Below are positions 1-9,268 of a stretch of 64,000 nt of DNA, piece by piece. Under the pieces are notes generated by a model. The model was not told the DNA's origin, did not search any database, and saw only the letters and a program-made list of their open reading frames with translations. The stretch's first letter is position 1. Each line of letters opens with the position of its first letter. The position numbers and the translations under genes are program-made. Origin of the DNA: JACKAQ01 sp965227145 (lineage in GTDB: Bacteria > Calditrichota > Calditrichia > RBG-13-44-9 > J075); contig OZ245730.1 of NCBI GenBank assembly GCA_965227145.1, positions 3,348,001-3,412,000 on the forward strand. The letters are read 5' to 3'.

Positions 1-1
1 T

Positions 2-553
2 ATGCTCAATCGCGAATACAGCATGGCATTCCGGATGAGCGGTGCAGCCAGTTTTGGCGATAATCCGCAACGTTTTTTCCTCGGCGGCATCGATAACTGG
101 ATCAATTACAAAACCAAAGACGGCGGATTCCGCACTAATTCCATCGGCGATATTTTCTTCAGCGAATTTGTAACGCCGCTGCGTGGCGCCAGATATTACG
201 AAGCTGAAGGCTCCCGCTATCTGTTGGCAAATATGGAATTCCGGTTCCCGCTGATCCAGTTTTTGGGATTGGGATTCCCCCCGATTCGCCTGTTTAATAT
301 TCGCGGCGTGATGTTTTATGATATCGGCACCGCGTACTTTCCGGGTGAAAACTGGTACAGCAACGACAAATGGCGCGCCACCGAAGTTGGCGAAGACGGC
401 AAACGCCGCTTTAAAGATCTCGTGAGCGGCTACGGCGTTGGCGCACGTGTGTATTTCCTCTACTTTTTAATGCGCATCGACGTCGCGTGGAATTACGATT
501 TGGAAGGCTCCAGCAAACCAATGTGGTATATTTCACTCGGTGGTGATTTGTAA
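2..553 (+). CDS. Outer-membrane beta-barrel protein, C-terminal part (Omp85/surface-antigen type)
   Basis: Open from the left edge, so only the last 183 residues or so are visible; the Met at base 2 is probably internal. The segment has alternating hydrophobic/aromatic strands, an FFLGG-type turn, an 'EAEGSRYLLANMEFRFPL' strand and a stretch ending in 'MWYISLGGDL'. These are typical of the last strands of BamA/TamA-like or TolB-fused surface-antigen barrels. Membership of the Omp85 superfamily is inferred from this pattern. A barrel placed after PD40/TolB-like repeats is equally possible, because the N-terminal domains that would decide it lie outside the window. A strong terminator follows 29 bases after the stop codon, so this is the end of its transcription unit. 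Confidence 0.65.
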   Translation: MLNREYSMAFRMSGAASFGDNPQRFFLGGIDNWINYKTKDGGFRTNSIGDIFFSEFVTPLRGARYYEAEGSRYLLANMEFRFPLIQFLGLGFPPIRLFNIRGVMFYDIGTAYFPGENWYSNDKWRATEVGEDGKRRFKDLVSGYGVGARVYFLYFLMRIDVAWNYDLEGSSKPMWYISLGGDL

Positions 554-582
554 AAAATGATCGAACATCAACCGCTTTTTTT

Positions 583-617
583 AACGCCCGGCATTATTTG
601 CCGGGCGTTTTTGTTTT
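583..617 (+). terminator. Rho-independent terminator
   Basis: A perfect 10-bp stem (583-592 with 600-609, AACGCCCGGC / GCCGGGCGTT) encloses a 7-nt loop and is followed by a T-rich tail. It lies just downstream of the outer-membrane barrel gene. Confidence 0.92.
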
Positions 618-660
618 AACGCGACACTTTTTTGATTTTTTCAACATCTATTGTTAATAT

Positions 661-690
661 GTCTCGTAAGCTCATTTCGAGACAATTTTT
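661..690 (+). terminator. Small hairpin with T-run in the leader of the transporter gene
   Basis: GTCTCG (661-666) pairs with CGAGAC (678-683) across an 11-nt loop and is followed by AATTTTT. It lies about 60 bases before the chosen start of the carrier gene, so it could be a weak terminator or attenuator. The stem is short, so this is tentative. Confidence 0.3.
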
Positions 691-746
691 CTGAGACTGG
701 ACAGCAAATTGATGTTGATGCTAAAATTACAAAGGGCAAAAACCGG

Positions 747-2102
747 ATGGAAAATAGAAAAAGTGCAACTGAAAAATTTATCGGATTGTTCACAGAAATA
801 AATCGCGGCGAAGGCGTCACAGCGCTATTGATGACATTAAATATCTTCCTGATTTTAACCGCATATCTCATCGCTAAAGTTGTGCGCGAACCGCTGATTC
901 TCACCGGTGGCGGTGCGGAAATCAAAAGCTATTCATCGGCGCTGCAGGTGATTATTTTGATGGGTGCGTTGCGATTTTACAGTTGGCTCGCCGGAAAATA
1001 TCCCCGAAAACAGCTGATCAATTATGTGACGCTGTTTTTTGTATCCAACCTGATCCTGTTTTACGGATTGATTTTGATCGGCATTCCATCAGGTGTTGCA
1101 TTTTTTCTGTGGGTCGGGATTTTCAGCCTGACAATTATCGCCCAATTTTGGTCGTTTGCAAACGACGTGTACACGCCAGATGAAGGCAATCGCTTATTTG
1201 TGATCATCGGATTTGGCGCATCGGCGGGCGGTGTTATCGGACCAAAAATTGCCGGACTGCTGATCGACTTTGTCGATGTTTACGAAATGCTGCTTATTTC
1301 CGCCGGAATTTTGCTGACCAGTTTGTTCATCACCAATTATCTTTTTCGCCGGGAAGATGACCGGTTATCAATCAGAAAATCCACTCAGACAACCGATCAT
1401 TCTGAACCGGAATTTTCCAAAGAAGGCGCGTTTCGGGTCGTTTTTCAAAATAAATATTTGTTGCTCATTGCGTTGCTAATTTTGTTTACCAATTGGGTAA
1501 ATACGACCGGCGAATACATTATCGGACGGGCAGTGTCCGACGAAGCCGCGCGACTCGCCGCCAGCAGCCCTGCCGGGGATTTTTCGGAAAATACATTTAT
1601 CGCCCGGTTTTACGCAGATTATTATTTCATCGTGGGAATGGTTGGGCTGATGATGCAGCTTTTTATCGTTTCGCGAATACTCAAATATTTGGGCGTGCGA
1701 TTTGCGATCATGGCGTTACCGGTGATCGCTTTTGGCGGATACTTCCTTATTGCGTTATTTCCGACGATGCTAAATTTATTGCGTTGGGCAAAAACAGCCG
1801 AAAACGCCACCGATTATTCACTAAATAACACGGTGCGGCACATTCTCTTTTTACCGACAACCCGAGAAGAAAAATACAAAGCCAAAGTAGCGATCGATTC
1901 GTTTTTCGTGCGCGCCGGCGATGTGCTTTCTGCTGCAATCGTTTTTACCGGCGTTACCTGGCTGTCATTTTCCATCACCGGATTTGCCATTTTCAACATG
2001 TCGCTGGTGGGGATTTGGCTGTTGCTGGCGTTTCTCATCGGCAGAAAAAACCGGGAATTGGTGAACACAGTTGACGTCGAAAAACCGGCGGTCACCGTAT
2101 GA
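747..2102 (+). CDS. NTP/NDP exchange-type (TLC/NTT-like) membrane carrier
   Basis: A polytopic membrane protein of 451 residues with about 10-12 hydrophobic segments. 'AYLIAKVVREPLILTGGG' near the N-terminus and 'TDYSLNNTVRHILFLPTT' followed by 'VAIDSFFVRAGD' in the C-terminal half are hallmarks of the bacterial ADP/ATP translocase-like family, which is distantly related to MFS carriers. Classical members swap ATP for ADP in intracellular bacteria. Homologues in free-living bacteria have uncertain substrates, so nucleotide exchange is not claimed. The start at 747 is chosen because AAAGGG lies about 10 bases upstream; an in-frame ATG at 651 would add a non-hydrophobic tail. Its stop overlaps a possible start of the next gene (ATGA). 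Confidence 0.72.
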   Translation: MENRKSATEKFIGLFTEINRGEGVTALLMTLNIFLILTAYLIAKVVREPLILTGGGAEIKSYSSALQVIILMGALRFYSWLAGKYPRKQLINYVTLFFVSNLILFYGLILIGIPSGVAFFLWVGIFSLTIIAQFWSFANDVYTPDEGNRLFVIIGFGASAGGVIGPKIAGLLIDFVDVYEMLLISAGILLTSLFITNYLFRREDDRLSIRKSTQTTDHSEPEFSKEGAFRVVFQNKYLLLIALLILFTNWVNTTGEYIIGRAVSDEAARLAASSPAGDFSENTFIARFYADYYFIVGMVGLMMQLFIVSRILKYLGVRFAIMALPVIAFGGYFLIALFPTMLNLLRWAKTAENATDYSLNNTVRHILFLPTTREEKYKAKVAIDSFFVRAGDVLSAAIVFTGVTWLSFSITGFAIFNMSLVGIWLLLAFLIGRKNRELVNTVDVEKPAVTV

Positions 2103-2179
2103 TCCGGGTAAAAAGTACGGCATCGGCAAATTCAAAAGCCATTGGCTTTTCGGATGCAATTTCGATAAGTTTGGCTGCT

Positions 2180-3253
2180 ATGAAAAATCGATTCGCCAAA
2201 CATTCATCCCATTTCCCAATTTTTTTGATGTTGATGAGCTTTTTGCTGCATGCCCAAATTGAAAACAAACCCGTTTGGCAGATGCAACATTCCGGCTTAA
2301 CCGCATCTTTGCGAGGTATCGATGCGGCATCCGATTCGCTCGTTTGGATCAGCGGTTCATCGGGAAAATACGCAATTACAAAAGATGGCGGCGATACCTG
2401 GAATCCCGGCAGCGTACCCGGCGCCGATTCGCTGGATTTTCGCGATGTTCAGGTTTTCGATGAAAACAATGCAATACTTTTAGCCTGCGGTCCGGGCGAA
2501 AAATCCAGAATTTACCAAACCGCCGATGGCGGAAAAAACTGGCACCTCCGATTTACAAATCCCCATAATGACGGATTTTTTTGTGCGATGGCATTTTGGG
2601 ATGCACAAAACGGCATTGCCTTCAGCGATCCGGTTGCCGGAAAATTGCTGCTGATTCGCACCACAGACGGCGGCAAAACCTGGACAGAAGTTGCACCGGA
2701 TGAGTTGCCGGGCACCATCGAGGGCGAATATGCCTTTGCTGCCAGCGGTACTTGCGTATCGGTTTTCGGTGAAAATAAGGTCTGGATTGCGACAGGCGGG
2801 GCGGTTGCGCGAGTGTTCACATCCGTAAATCGCGGGCAAAACTGGCAGGTTTTCGATACAAATATGCGCAGCGGCGCGCCATCGCAGGGCATTTTTTCGC
2901 TGGCATTCCGGGATGCATTAAACGGCGTTGCCGTCGGTGGCGATTATCAACAACCGGAGCAACCCGGAAACACCGTTTTGCGCACAACCGATGGCGGAAA
3001 AAGCTGGCAATCACCGGTTGGCGCGCAGCAAACTGGCTATCGATCCTGCGTTCGGTATTTGCAAAATGGCGAGCAAAAACTGCTGGTCACAGTCGGTCGC
3101 GCCGGATGCAGTTTTTCAACAGATGACGGTTTGAACTGGCAACCCATCAGCGAAACCGGATTTTACACACTCGAAGTTTTTGGCAACAAAGCATGGGCCG
3201 CCGGCGCAGACGGACGCGTTGCCACATTAAACCTGACACCTTTAACTGATTGA
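2180..3253 (+). CDS. Secreted YCF48/BNR-repeat (Asp-box beta-propeller) protein
   Basis: A 357-residue protein with a clear signal peptide (basic MKNR, hydrophobic core, then HAQ) and about six Asp-box repeats of the S/T-x-D-x-G-x-x-W type, including KDGGDTW, ADGGKNW, TDGGKTW, TDGGKSW and TDDGLNW. These repeats mark sialidase/YCF48-like propellers. Such proteins are often labelled photosystem II assembly factor-like, but that role does not apply here. The likely location is periplasmic or outer-membrane, and the ligand is unknown. An in-frame ATG at 2099 overlaps the upstream stop as ATGA, but it would bury the signal peptide about 27 residues in, so 2180 is preferred. It probably shares a transcript with the upstream carrier. 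Confidence 0.75.
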   Translation: MKNRFAKHSSHFPIFLMLMSFLLHAQIENKPVWQMQHSGLTASLRGIDAASDSLVWISGSSGKYAITKDGGDTWNPGSVPGADSLDFRDVQVFDENNAILLACGPGEKSRIYQTADGGKNWHLRFTNPHNDGFFCAMAFWDAQNGIAFSDPVAGKLLLIRTTDGGKTWTEVAPDELPGTIEGEYAFAASGTCVSVFGENKVWIATGGAVARVFTSVNRGQNWQVFDTNMRSGAPSQGIFSLAFRDALNGVAVGGDYQQPEQPGNTVLRTTDGGKSWQSPVGAQQTGYRSCVRYLQNGEQKLLVTVGRAGCSFSTDDGLNWQPISETGFYTLEVFGNKAWAAGADGRVATLNLTPLTD

Positions 3254-3278
3254 TTTTATTGCGGATAGCTTTTCTTAA

Positions 3279-3992
3279 ATGGAACTGATTTTAATTGTTG
3301 TTGCGATCCTTTTTGTTGCCTCCCTCACCCGTTCCACATTCGGTTTTGGCGATGCGCTCGTGGCGATGCCGCTCCTCGCGTTACTCATCGGCGTGAAATC
3401 CGCAACGCCGCTGGTTGCGCTCATCGGGCTGAGCAATGCCATTTTGATTCTCGTCGATAGCTGGAATAAGCTCGATTTTAAAGCGGCTTCCAAACTGCTC
3501 ATCGGCGGCATTTTTGGCATCCCGATCGGCATGTATGCGCTGATTTATGCGCCGGAATCGATCATCAAAGGGATTTTGGGATTGCTGCTGATCGGATTTT
3601 CTGTTTACAATCTCGCCAAACCGCGCCTCTCCCCTATCCAAAATGATCGCTGGGCTTATCCGTTCGGATTTTTTGCAGGAATGCTCGGCGGTGCATACAA
3701 CACCAACGGCCCGCTGGCGGTGGTTTACGGCACTTTGCGACGCTGGCCACCGGCAAATTTCCGGGCAACCATGCAGGGATTTTTGCTGCCAGCAAATTTT
3801 TTAATCACCATCGGTCACGGTTTAAACGGATTGTGGACATTGCAACTCGGCAAATTTTACCTGTTTTCGCTGCCGGCGGTTTTTGCGGCATCGTATGTTG
3901 GCAGCCTGCTCAATCGCAAATTTGAGGCGGAGCGCTTCACCCGGATGCTGTTCATCATCCTGTTCTTTTTGGGCTTGCTGATGTTCTTTTAA
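3279..3992 (+). CDS. TauE/SafE-family membrane permease
   Basis: A 237-residue, very hydrophobic protein with about seven membrane segments. The N-terminal 'RSTFGFGDALVAMPLLAL' and the mid-protein 'GMLGGAYNTNGPLAVVYG' are the two half-repeat signatures of the TauE/SafE family (old DUF81). Members export sulfite, sulfoacetate or related small organic anions across the inner membrane, but substrate cannot be read from the sequence. It lies 25 bases after the Asp-box protein and may be read from the same transcript, though no functional link is evident. It converges on the aldo/keto reductase gene. Confidence 0.85.
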   Translation: MELILIVVAILFVASLTRSTFGFGDALVAMPLLALLIGVKSATPLVALIGLSNAILILVDSWNKLDFKAASKLLIGGIFGIPIGMYALIYAPESIIKGILGLLLIGFSVYNLAKPRLSPIQNDRWAYPFGFFAGMLGGAYNTNGPLAVVYGTLRRWPPANFRATMQGFLLPANFLITIGHGLNGLWTLQLGKFYLFSLPAVFAASYVGSLLNRKFEAERFTRMLFIILFFLGLLMFF

Positions 3993-4038
3993 TCGCCGCT
4001 TTTTTTCCTGCCGCAAATCATTCCGCAAAAAAGTATCA

Positions 4039-5016
4039 CTACGGCATCTTTTCCCCTCGTGCAGCAACGAACAGCGAATACCATTCTTCACGGGTCAATA
4101 GCGACGCATCTGCCATTGCGGATGCCCGGATGCGCTCCGGTTTGGTTGTCCCGATAATCGGTTGAATATTCGCCGGATGGCGCAATAACCAGGACAACAC
4201 AATTGCTTCGCGGCTGGTTTGTTTGGCTTCCGCCAATTGCTGAACCAGCGCGGTTGTTGCCTTCAGATGCGGCTCGTTTACCGCTGAACTATCGCGAAGA
4301 ATGGCGCCTTGCGCAACTGGCGACCATGCCTGAATAAACATTTTGTGCAACCGGCAATAATCCAGTGTTCCGTCCGTAAGTCTTGCATTGGCATTATTTT
4401 GATTGAACTCCACACCTTCGTTGATGAGATGCGAATGCAATACATTCAACTCAACCTGGTTGACAATCAGCGGCTGATCGATGTAACTTTGCAGCAACGC
4501 AATTTGCCCGGCGGTAAAATTGCTAACGCCAAAATGGCGCACTTTTCCCGATGAACGGAGTGCAAAAAAGGCTTTTGCGACTTCCTCCGGTTCCATCAAC
4601 GGATCCGGGCGGTGCAGCAATAAAATATCCAGATTATCCACTTTCAGCCGGTCGAGAATATTTTCCACGCTGGTTACGATGTGCTCAAAACTGAAATCAT
4701 ATCGCCCCGGCAAACCCTTGTCCGGATCATCCGGGAATCGAATGCCGCATTTGGACTGCAAAATAATATCATCGCGAAGATTGGGATGAATCTGCCAAAT
4801 TTCCGAAAAAATCTGCTCTGATTTACCAAAAACATAAATATCCGCATGATCAAAAAAATTGATCCCGCACTCATACGCGGTTTCGATGGCGGCAATTGCC
4901 CGGCTGCGTTCCTCCACAGTGTACGGTTGGCGATGCCATTGACCGCCCAAATTCATACAGCCAAATCCGATATGAGACGCGACCAGATCTGTGTTGGGAA
5001 TATTAAATTTTTGCAT
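4039..5016 (-). CDS. Aldo/keto reductase (YdhF-like subgroup)
   Basis: A 325-residue single-domain NADPH-dependent oxidoreductase with the TIM-barrel signatures of the family. 'FFDHADIY' carries the catalytic Asp and Tyr, 'LQSKCGIRF' the Lys and 'LLLHRPDPL' the His. The C-terminal 'PIIGTTKPERIRAS' is the cofactor-phosphate-binding loop. Length and motif spacing fit the E. coli YdhF subgroup. The physiological carbonyl substrate is unknown. The gene stands alone: it converges with the permease to its left and has its own upstream gap before the ABC exporter terminator. Confidence 0.88.
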   Translation of the reverse strand: MQKFNIPNTDLVASHIGFGCMNLGGQWHRQPYTVEERSRAIAAIETAYECGINFFDHADIYVFGKSEQIFSEIWQIHPNLRDDIILQSKCGIRFPDDPDKGLPGRYDFSFEHIVTSVENILDRLKVDNLDILLLHRPDPLMEPEEVAKAFFALRSSGKVRHFGVSNFTAGQIALLQSYIDQPLIVNQVELNVLHSHLINEGVEFNQNNANARLTDGTLDYCRLHKMFIQAWSPVAQGAILRDSSAVNEPHLKATTALVQQLAEAKQTSREAIVLSWLLRHPANIQPIIGTTKPERIRASAMADASLLTREEWYSLFVAARGEKMP

Positions 5017-5113
5017 GTTTCAACCCGAATTTGTTGGTGAATAATATTTGATCATCAAACATAAATCTTCAACAAATTAAAGTCCAGTAAAAGAAATTAC
5101 CGGCTGACCGGGC

Positions 5114-5150
5114 AAAAAAAAACCGGCGAAAATCGGTTGATTTCCGCCGG
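5114..5150 (-). terminator. Rho-independent terminator of the ABC exporter operon
   Basis: On the reverse strand a 12-bp stem (5139-5150 with 5123-5134, one G-T pair) with a GGTT/AACC loop is followed by nine T residues (5122-5114). It lies immediately downstream of the stop at 5161. Confidence 0.9.
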
Positions 5151-5160
5151 CTGATATTTT

Positions 5161-6969
5161 TTACGAAGGCAGGGCTTCCCGCGATTGGTGGGTGTAAAGC
5201 CTGTAATACTGTCCTTTTTGCGCAACCAATTCCTGATGGCTGCCGGCTTCGATAATTTCGCCGGCGCGGATGACCAGAATACGGTCGCAGTTGCGAATGG
5301 TGGACAAGCGGTGCGCGATAATGATCGATGTTCTCCCGCTGATGAGTTGTTCAATCCCTTTCTGGATTTTAGCTTCGGCGAGCGTATCGACGGATGACGT
5401 CGCTTCGTCCATTATCAAAATTTTAGGATTTTTCACGATCACCCGCGCGAATGAAATGAGCTGTTTTTCACCGCTGGAGAGGTTGCCGCCGCTTTCGCCA
5501 ACCTGCTCGTTCAATCGCGGAATCAACTCGTCCGCACCAATGATCCGCAACGTTTCCGCCACGCGCGCTTCGGTTGCGTCAAAATCACCGTAACGAATGT
5601 TATCGAGAATCGTGCCGGAAAAAACGTGCGGCGTTTGCAAAATGATGCCCATTTGGCGGCGCAAACTGTGCAACGTTCGCCGGCGATAATCCACACCATC
5701 GATCAAAACAGCGCCGCCGCGCGGTTGATAAAACCGTGCGATCAGGCTGGCGATGGTCGATTTCCCTTCGCCAGTTGGCCCAACCAACGCGATCGATTCG
5801 CCGGGACGGATGTGTAAGTTGAAATTTTTCAACACCTTCTGATCGGCGACGTAATGAAAATCGACATTCGAGAATTGAACCTCGCCGGTAATGTCGTCAA
5901 AATCGGGCATGCCCGGTTCATCCGCCATTTCTACCGGTTCGCGCAGTAGCGAAAACACCCGCTCGCCCGCCGAAACCGCACCCTGCGCCGACGCATAAAA
6001 ATTGGTCAATTCGTGAATCGGTCCGTAAACCAATGTCGCGTAGCTGATGAACGCTGCCAGCATTCCGATGGTCAAGCCGTTATCGGTGAGCACGGATTGT
6101 CCGCCGAAAAAAATGATCAACCCCGCAACCGACGCACCGATGACCATCACCAACGGTGCCAGCATCGCCGAAAAAAACGCCGCACGATACGATGCCCGGC
6201 GCATTTTCTGGCTTTTTTCGCTGTAGCCGAGGGCTGCGTTATCTTCCTGCGCGCTCACTTTGTTCACTTCGATGCCGTGAACGTGCTCGTTAAAATAGGC
6301 GGTCATCTCGCTGTTGATTCGCCGCGCTTCCCGCGAATACACCAAAATTTTGCGGCGCATGTGAACCGATAACAACGCCAGCAGCGGCATGCTGAACAGC
6401 ACGATCAGCATCAGTTTCCAGTTGTAAAACGCCATGATCCCAAAACAGGAAAGGATCGTGAAAACGCCCCACACCAAATCCAGCGTTCCCCATGAAATAA
6501 CTTCGGTTACGCGATCGGTATCGGAGGTGATCCGCGAGATCAGCCAGCCGATTGCCGAACGATCGTAATAGGAAAACGAGAGCTTTTGCAGCTTCTCGAA
6601 CATCTCTTTTCTGAGATCGTAAATTACCGTATGGCGTATTTTACCTGCATACCAGATAAACACAAACACACCGGTAACCTGGGCAATCAGAAATGCGAGA
6701 TAGGTGTAACCGAAGCTATAAAGTTTGCTGTAATCGGTTTGCAACTCGCCCGTTTTTTGAAAGTTTTCCACCGCCGGTGTGATCGCTTCGTCCAGATACA
6801 GCGACCAAATGTATGGAAAAAACGCATCCACTAACGCAACAACAATCGCCATTCCCGCCAGCGGAAAAAACCATCGTTTGTAACGAAAACTGTAGCTGAA
6901 AATCTGCCGGAGAAAGGGGCCGAGCGCCCCACCGCCCTCAAATTTTTTGTCTGCTAATTGTTGACTCAT
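5161..6969 (-). CDS. ABC exporter half-transporter, catalytic subunit of a heterodimer
   Basis: A 602-residue fused permease-ATPase (type IV exporter fold): six membrane helices in the first ~320 residues, then a nucleotide-binding domain. Walker A is GPTGEGKST, Walker B ends in 'ILIMDEATSSVD' with the catalytic Glu present, and the H-loop is 'IIAHRLST'. The signature motif is the altered LSSGE instead of LSGGQ. A canonical Glu with a non-canonical signature is the pattern of the TM288-like half of heterodimeric exporters. The partner gene is directly upstream, with an 87-base gap. The start is supported by AAAGGTGTGA about 7 bases before ATG. The substrate (lipid, drug or peptide) cannot be inferred. 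Confidence 0.9.
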   Translation of the reverse strand: MSQQLADKKFEGGGALGPFLRQIFSYSFRYKRWFFPLAGMAIVVALVDAFFPYIWSLYLDEAITPAVENFQKTGELQTDYSKLYSFGYTYLAFLIAQVTGVFVFIWYAGKIRHTVIYDLRKEMFEKLQKLSFSYYDRSAIGWLISRITSDTDRVTEVISWGTLDLVWGVFTILSCFGIMAFYNWKLMLIVLFSMPLLALLSVHMRRKILVYSREARRINSEMTAYFNEHVHGIEVNKVSAQEDNAALGYSEKSQKMRRASYRAAFFSAMLAPLVMVIGASVAGLIIFFGGQSVLTDNGLTIGMLAAFISYATLVYGPIHELTNFYASAQGAVSAGERVFSLLREPVEMADEPGMPDFDDITGEVQFSNVDFHYVADQKVLKNFNLHIRPGESIALVGPTGEGKSTIASLIARFYQPRGGAVLIDGVDYRRRTLHSLRRQMGIILQTPHVFSGTILDNIRYGDFDATEARVAETLRIIGADELIPRLNEQVGESGGNLSSGEKQLISFARVIVKNPKILIMDEATSSVDTLAEAKIQKGIEQLISGRTSIIIAHRLSTIRNCDRILVIRAGEIIEAGSHQELVAQKGQYYRLYTHQSREALPS

Positions 6970-7056
6970 AAATTATCACACCTTTCACATCGATATTTTT
7001 TGTGCATTTCCGGCATTTGCAGACCGGAAATGCACGGTTTTTTCTGTCGTTTTAGC

Positions 7057-8910
7057 TCAATTGGGTGACACCGCAATGTTTTCCTGAATTTCAGCTTCGA
7101 GCGCATTTTGGATGAGATGGATATCGCGGTAGTAACCGGGAATATTGGCCAGCTCATCCGGTTTGCCTTCCTGCACAATGCGCCCGTGATGGATCACCAA
7201 CACCCGGTCTGCCTGCTGGATGGTGGTCACCCGGTGCGAAATGATGATCGTGGTTTTGCGCATTTGTTCCTTTTGCAGCGCCTCGAAAATTGCCTGCTCG
7301 GTTTCGGTATCCACTGCGGAAGTGACGTCGTCCAGCACCAGAATATCCGGCTCCGTGAGCAGGGTTCGCGCGAGTGCAACCCGCTGTTTTTGTCCGCCGG
7401 AGAGTGTCACGCCTTTTTCACCGACCATCGTTTCGTAACCGTCCGGCAGCACAGACTCCAACTGATCCGCTTTTGCCAGTTGTGCCGATGCCCAAATTTT
7501 AGCTTTCGAAGCATCCGGATCGGCGTAGGCGATATTGTGTTTTACCGTCGTCGAAAAAAGGAACGGCGATTGCAACACAAACCCGATTCGCTGACGCAGA
7601 TATCGCGGCGAATAATATTCCACCGGATGTCCATCGATACTCACCTGCCCGGAATCGGGATCGTACAAACCCACTAACAGTTTGATAATAGTTGACTTAC
7701 CCGAACCGGTTGCGCCAACCAACGCCACTTTTTCGCCCGGTTGGATGCTGAACGATATTCGTTTCAGAATATTTTCCCGGGCATTTTTATCGAAGCGAAA
7801 TGAGACATCGCGAAACTCGATCGCGCCGCGCAGCTGCTCATTTCTGGCGAAGCCATCCTGCCGCTCCAGCGGAGAATCGAGCACTTCGTGAATTCGCCCG
7901 ATTGCAACGGTAGCCACTCCGATTTTCGATAAAATTTTGCCAAACTGGCGCATCGGAAACGACAGCATTGTGGCGTATGCGTAAAAACTGAGCATTTCGC
8001 CAACGGTAATTTGGCCGTTCATCGCCAAATATCCGCCTGCCAAAACGGTTATCGTAATCTGGCAGCCAACCACAAAATCGGACGCCGGCCAAAAAAATGT
8101 GTGCAGTTTCAGATGCTGCAAATCTGCGGAAAGCTTGCTTTGGTTGCGCTCCGCAAATTTCGCAATTTCGTGATTTTCATTGGCAAACGCCTGCACGGTT
8201 CGAATCCCGTTTAAATTTTCCTGCACCACGGTATCCAGTTTGTCGGCTTCAACCTGCACCATTTCCCAGTTTTTGCGCTCCTTTTTGAAAAAAACGTAGC
8301 TACTGATGATCAGAATTGGTGCCAATGCAGTGCTCATCAGCGCATATTCGAGATTGATCGATGCCATCATCGCAAATGAAAACCCGAACAGCGCAATCGT
8401 GCGCATCACTTCCACGATGTGGCTGTGGATAAATCCGCGCACCGTTTGGATATCGCCGGTGCTGCGCTGGAGCAAATCGCCTTTTGGCATTGTGGTAAAA
8501 TAGGCCATCGGTAATTTTTGAACGTGTGAAAACAGCCGGTCGCGCAAATGTTTGATGGCTTTTTCTGTGCTGTCGGCCATCATCAGTTGCGCAATGTAAC
8601 TGAATCCGCCCCGAAAAACCGCCAGCAGCAACAGCACAGCGCCCATCATCATCAAAATTACCGGTAAATTTTCCCGCTCAAGCGCCGGCAGCAATTGTTC
8701 AAAAATGCGCATCACCGAATCTTTTTGCGCGATTGCAACCGCAGATTCACCGTTTTGAAAATGAGTGATCACATAATCCACCGTAACCTGAATGATGCGC
8801 GGTTCGATGCTTTGCAGCGCAATTGCCAAAATCATCAGCAAACCCGCGCTGAAATAATGCCATTTCCAGCGATCCAGTACTGCGAAAAGTCTTCGTAAAT
8901 TATTCGTCAT
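7057..8910 (-). CDS. ABC exporter half-transporter, degenerate-site subunit of a heterodimer
   Basis: A 617-residue fused permease-ATPase and first gene of a two-gene operon. Walker A is GATGSGKST and the signature is a canonical LSGGQKQR, but Walker B reads 'ILVLDDVTSAVD', with Asp replacing the catalytic Glu. The H-loop His is kept ('IIISHRVTT'). This Glu-to-Asp change with an intact signature is typical of the TM287/BmrC-like half, whose own ATP site does not turn over. With the neighbour it should form one active and one degenerate ATP site. A GAGGTGGG ribosome-binding site supports the start. Confidence 0.9.
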   Translation of the reverse strand: MTNNLRRLFAVLDRWKWHYFSAGLLMILAIALQSIEPRIIQVTVDYVITHFQNGESAVAIAQKDSVMRIFEQLLPALERENLPVILMMMGAVLLLLAVFRGGFSYIAQLMMADSTEKAIKHLRDRLFSHVQKLPMAYFTTMPKGDLLQRSTGDIQTVRGFIHSHIVEVMRTIALFGFSFAMMASINLEYALMSTALAPILIISSYVFFKKERKNWEMVQVEADKLDTVVQENLNGIRTVQAFANENHEIAKFAERNQSKLSADLQHLKLHTFFWPASDFVVGCQITITVLAGGYLAMNGQITVGEMLSFYAYATMLSFPMRQFGKILSKIGVATVAIGRIHEVLDSPLERQDGFARNEQLRGAIEFRDVSFRFDKNARENILKRISFSIQPGEKVALVGATGSGKSTIIKLLVGLYDPDSGQVSIDGHPVEYYSPRYLRQRIGFVLQSPFLFSTTVKHNIAYADPDASKAKIWASAQLAKADQLESVLPDGYETMVGEKGVTLSGGQKQRVALARTLLTEPDILVLDDVTSAVDTETEQAIFEALQKEQMRKTTIIISHRVTTIQQADRVLVIHHGRIVQEGKPDELANIPGYYRDIHLIQNALEAEIQENIAVSPN

Positions 8911-9268
8911 AACCCACCTCGTAAAAGAAAAAACTGCTGTTCATATTTCGTTTTTCGCGTACAATAAAAAAGCCGCGATCGTTAATTCGATCGCGGCTTT
9001 TTTCTGAAAAAAATCAGAACACCTGTTACCGGGATGGGTTAAACCATCGCCGCGATCGGAGAAAAATATCTATATCATCTATCGAAACGCCCGCAAATCG
9101 CAGAGTGATTCGGCGCAACGGCAGATTTTGCATGCTGTATTTCCGAGCGATTTTCATCAGATGATTACCAAAATTTAGTTTTAAAATCTATTTATTAATG
9201 GTTGTAATTCCAGCCAAATCGTAATAATGAATTATGCAAATTGCAACAAATAAATTTAATTCTTTTTT
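8911..9268. other. Intergenic region between the ABC exporter and the flippase-like gene
   Basis: This 358-base stretch holds a strong bidirectional terminator hairpin (8967-9002) and otherwise AT-rich sequence. It must contain the promoter of the ABC exporter operon close to 8911-8960. I see no tRNA, repeat or convincing small gene. Confidence 0.6.
8967..9002 (-). terminator. Strong symmetric terminator ending the PAP2-GT4-GT4-flippase operon
   Basis: A perfect 15-bp stem (8967-8981 with 8988-9002) whose core is GCCGCGATCG, with a TTAATT loop. It is flanked by A and T runs, so it could work on either strand. The genes oriented to use it are those ending at 9269. Confidence 0.9.
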
